This document shows, piece by piece, positions 51,210 to 64,000 of a stretch of 64,000 nucleotides of DNA (its first letter is position 1; each line of letters begins with the position of its first letter). The notes under the pieces were generated by a model that saw nothing but the letters and a program-made list of their open reading frames with translations, was not told where the DNA came from and did not search any database. This DNA comes from Asterias rubens (lineage: Eukaryota > Echinodermata > Asteroidea > Forcipulatida > Asteriidae), in the NCBI RefSeq assembly GCF_902459465.1, contig NC_047062.1:15693994-15757993 (forward strand), read 5' to 3'. The position numbers and the translations under genes are program-made.

Positions 51210-51671
51210 TTAAAGACACTGGACACTATTGGTAATTGTCAAAGACCAGTCTTCTCACTTGGTGTATCTAAATTCATATGTATAAAATAACAAACCTGTG
51301 AAAATGTGGACTCAATCGAAGTTACAAGAGAATAATTGAAGAAGAAAAAATTACCCGGACACACAAATTGTGTGCTTTCAGATGCCTTGAATTCGAGACC
51401 TCAGCTGAGGTCTCTTATTAAATTCAATTATTTTAGTGAGAAATTACTGCTCTAGAATTGCAAAGGTCGTGGGTTTGAATCCCACCTATGTAATATGCCT
51501 GTGATTTTTTTTTCACAGTACTCGGGTAAGTACTGAGTATACAGTGCTGACACACATCGGTGTATATTGGTAAAAACCAAAATTAATATTCTTTATCCCT
51601 GATGCAAATTTAACATCTGAGAGATTACTTCTCTCTCAAAAACTATGTTACTTCAGAGGGAGCCGTTTCAG
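51210..51671 (+). mobile_element. Family A-type element, SINE-split and 3'-truncated, just downstream of the PEX6 stop
   Basis: TTAA-AGACACTGGACACTATTG begins it, and GTTACTTCAGAGGGAGCCGT is the last recognisable part. The central hairpin is reduced to GAGACCTCAGCTGAGGTCTC, a near-perfect palindrome with almost no loop. The element ends about 40 bases from the PEX6 stop codon, so on the PEX6 strand it probably lies in the 3' untranslated region. Confidence 0.8.
51449..51618 (+). mobile_element. SINE-D (tRNA-derived), inserted in the family A element
   Basis: A partial tRNA-like head with a B-box (GTGGGTTTGAATCCCACC), then a tail with ACTCGGGTAAGTACTGAGTA and CACATCGGTGTATATTGG. The host bases AGAAATTACT and AGAGATTACT on either side look like a ~10-bp target duplication. 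Confidence 0.7.
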
Positions 51672-51712
51672 GGATAGATCCTGTTAACTGTGATAATAAT
51701 GTCTAGAAGTTT

Positions 51713-63658
<11,946 letters not shown>

Positions 63659-63795
63659 CTGAAAACCAAATGGAAAAACCAGTCAAATGGTGACGCTTCC
63701 CAGGTTGTATCATAAACCTGACTGTGCCCCCTTTAATGCAGTATACAGGTTGAACTTCTTCTGACTAAAAGCAAATTAGGGAGACTGCCAACACA

Positions 63796-63940
63796 TGGCT
63801 ATTAGATAGCTGAGTTGGTAAAGAGCCTAACATTAATCCAAAGATTAAAGTCCCGCTCTATCCAGTAAGTTTTTCTTTGTTCAACTGAAAATTATTTAAA
63901 ATTTGCCCAGTCAGTTTCCCTTGTGAATCAAATACTTGAC
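63796..63940 (+). mobile_element. tRNA-derived SINE-3 (tRNA-Asn-like head)
   Basis: TAGCTGAGTTGGTAAAGAGC, then TTAATCCAAAGATTAAAGTC and CCCGCTCTATCC resemble a tRNA with a TTAATC anticodon region. The tail is TTTTTCTTTGTTCAACTG ... CAGTCAGTTTCCCTTG. Probably in the next PEX6 intron upstream. Confidence 0.75.
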
Positions 63941-64000
63941 ATTTGAATAAAAAAAATTGCACTTCCTTGAGATGATCCCTCTGATGCGGCTTCCCAGGTT

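Noticed and set aside
63960..64000. Possible further PEX6 exon at the right edge (minus frame PGKPHQRDHLKE before GTGCAA)
   Set aside because: The phase would fit exon 1, but the donor is weak, the segment is cut by the window edge, and a similar CTTCCCAGGTT word nearby suggests repeat sequence.

Overview
This is an AT-rich window of animal nuclear DNA: intron-split genes with GT/AG junctions, long gene-free stretches, and many tRNA-derived SINEs, LINE remnants and small inverted-repeat (MITE-like) elements. I see no operons, ribosome binding sites or prokaryotic features. The proteins are bilaterian in type. The repeat landscape resembles what I remember from echinoderms, probably a sea star, but that is recollection and not a search result.

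Layout. 1-33.6 kb is essentially gene-free. It holds interspersed repeats, microsatellites, three small tandem arrays and a 624-bp CTGG/CTGA tetranucleotide tract at 23.1-23.8 kb. At 33606-34534 (+) lies the large 3' coding exon of a two-pore-domain potassium channel of the THIK type (KCNK12/13). It begins inside the first selectivity filter, so exon 1 must lie upstream, and I cannot find it in the window. 34.5-51.7 kb is again non-coding and repeat-rich. From 51713 to 63658 (-) run 14 exons of PEX6, the peroxisomal AAA+ ATPase. They encode the C-terminal 576 residues (end of the N-domain, D1, D2 and tail). All junction phases agree and the exons sum to 1731 nt. The remaining N-terminal part lies beyond the right edge.

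Repeats. The commonest is a ~385-bp element (here 'family A', 16 copies or fragments, about 5.3 kb) with ends AGGCAGTGGACAC.../...GTGTCCACTGCCT and TTAA target duplications. Related or similar TTAA-flanked elements (families B, E, F, J) are also present. One family A copy is split by a family B element, and two copies of a ~190-bp palindromic repeat (family C) are split by family A, so relative insertion order can be read. Four kinds of tRNA-derived SINE and three LINE 3' fragments sit mainly in PEX6 introns and its 3' flank.

The two genes are unrelated in function (membrane potassium leak; export of the PEX5 import receptor from the peroxisome). The most notable observations are the network of TTAA-inserting elements sharing internal modules, a 120-bp tandem duplication that copies a PEX6 exon end with its splice donor into the intron, a 20-bp perfect hairpin just inside a PEX6 intron, and a degenerate D1 Walker A in PEX6. 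I found no convincing new gene system.
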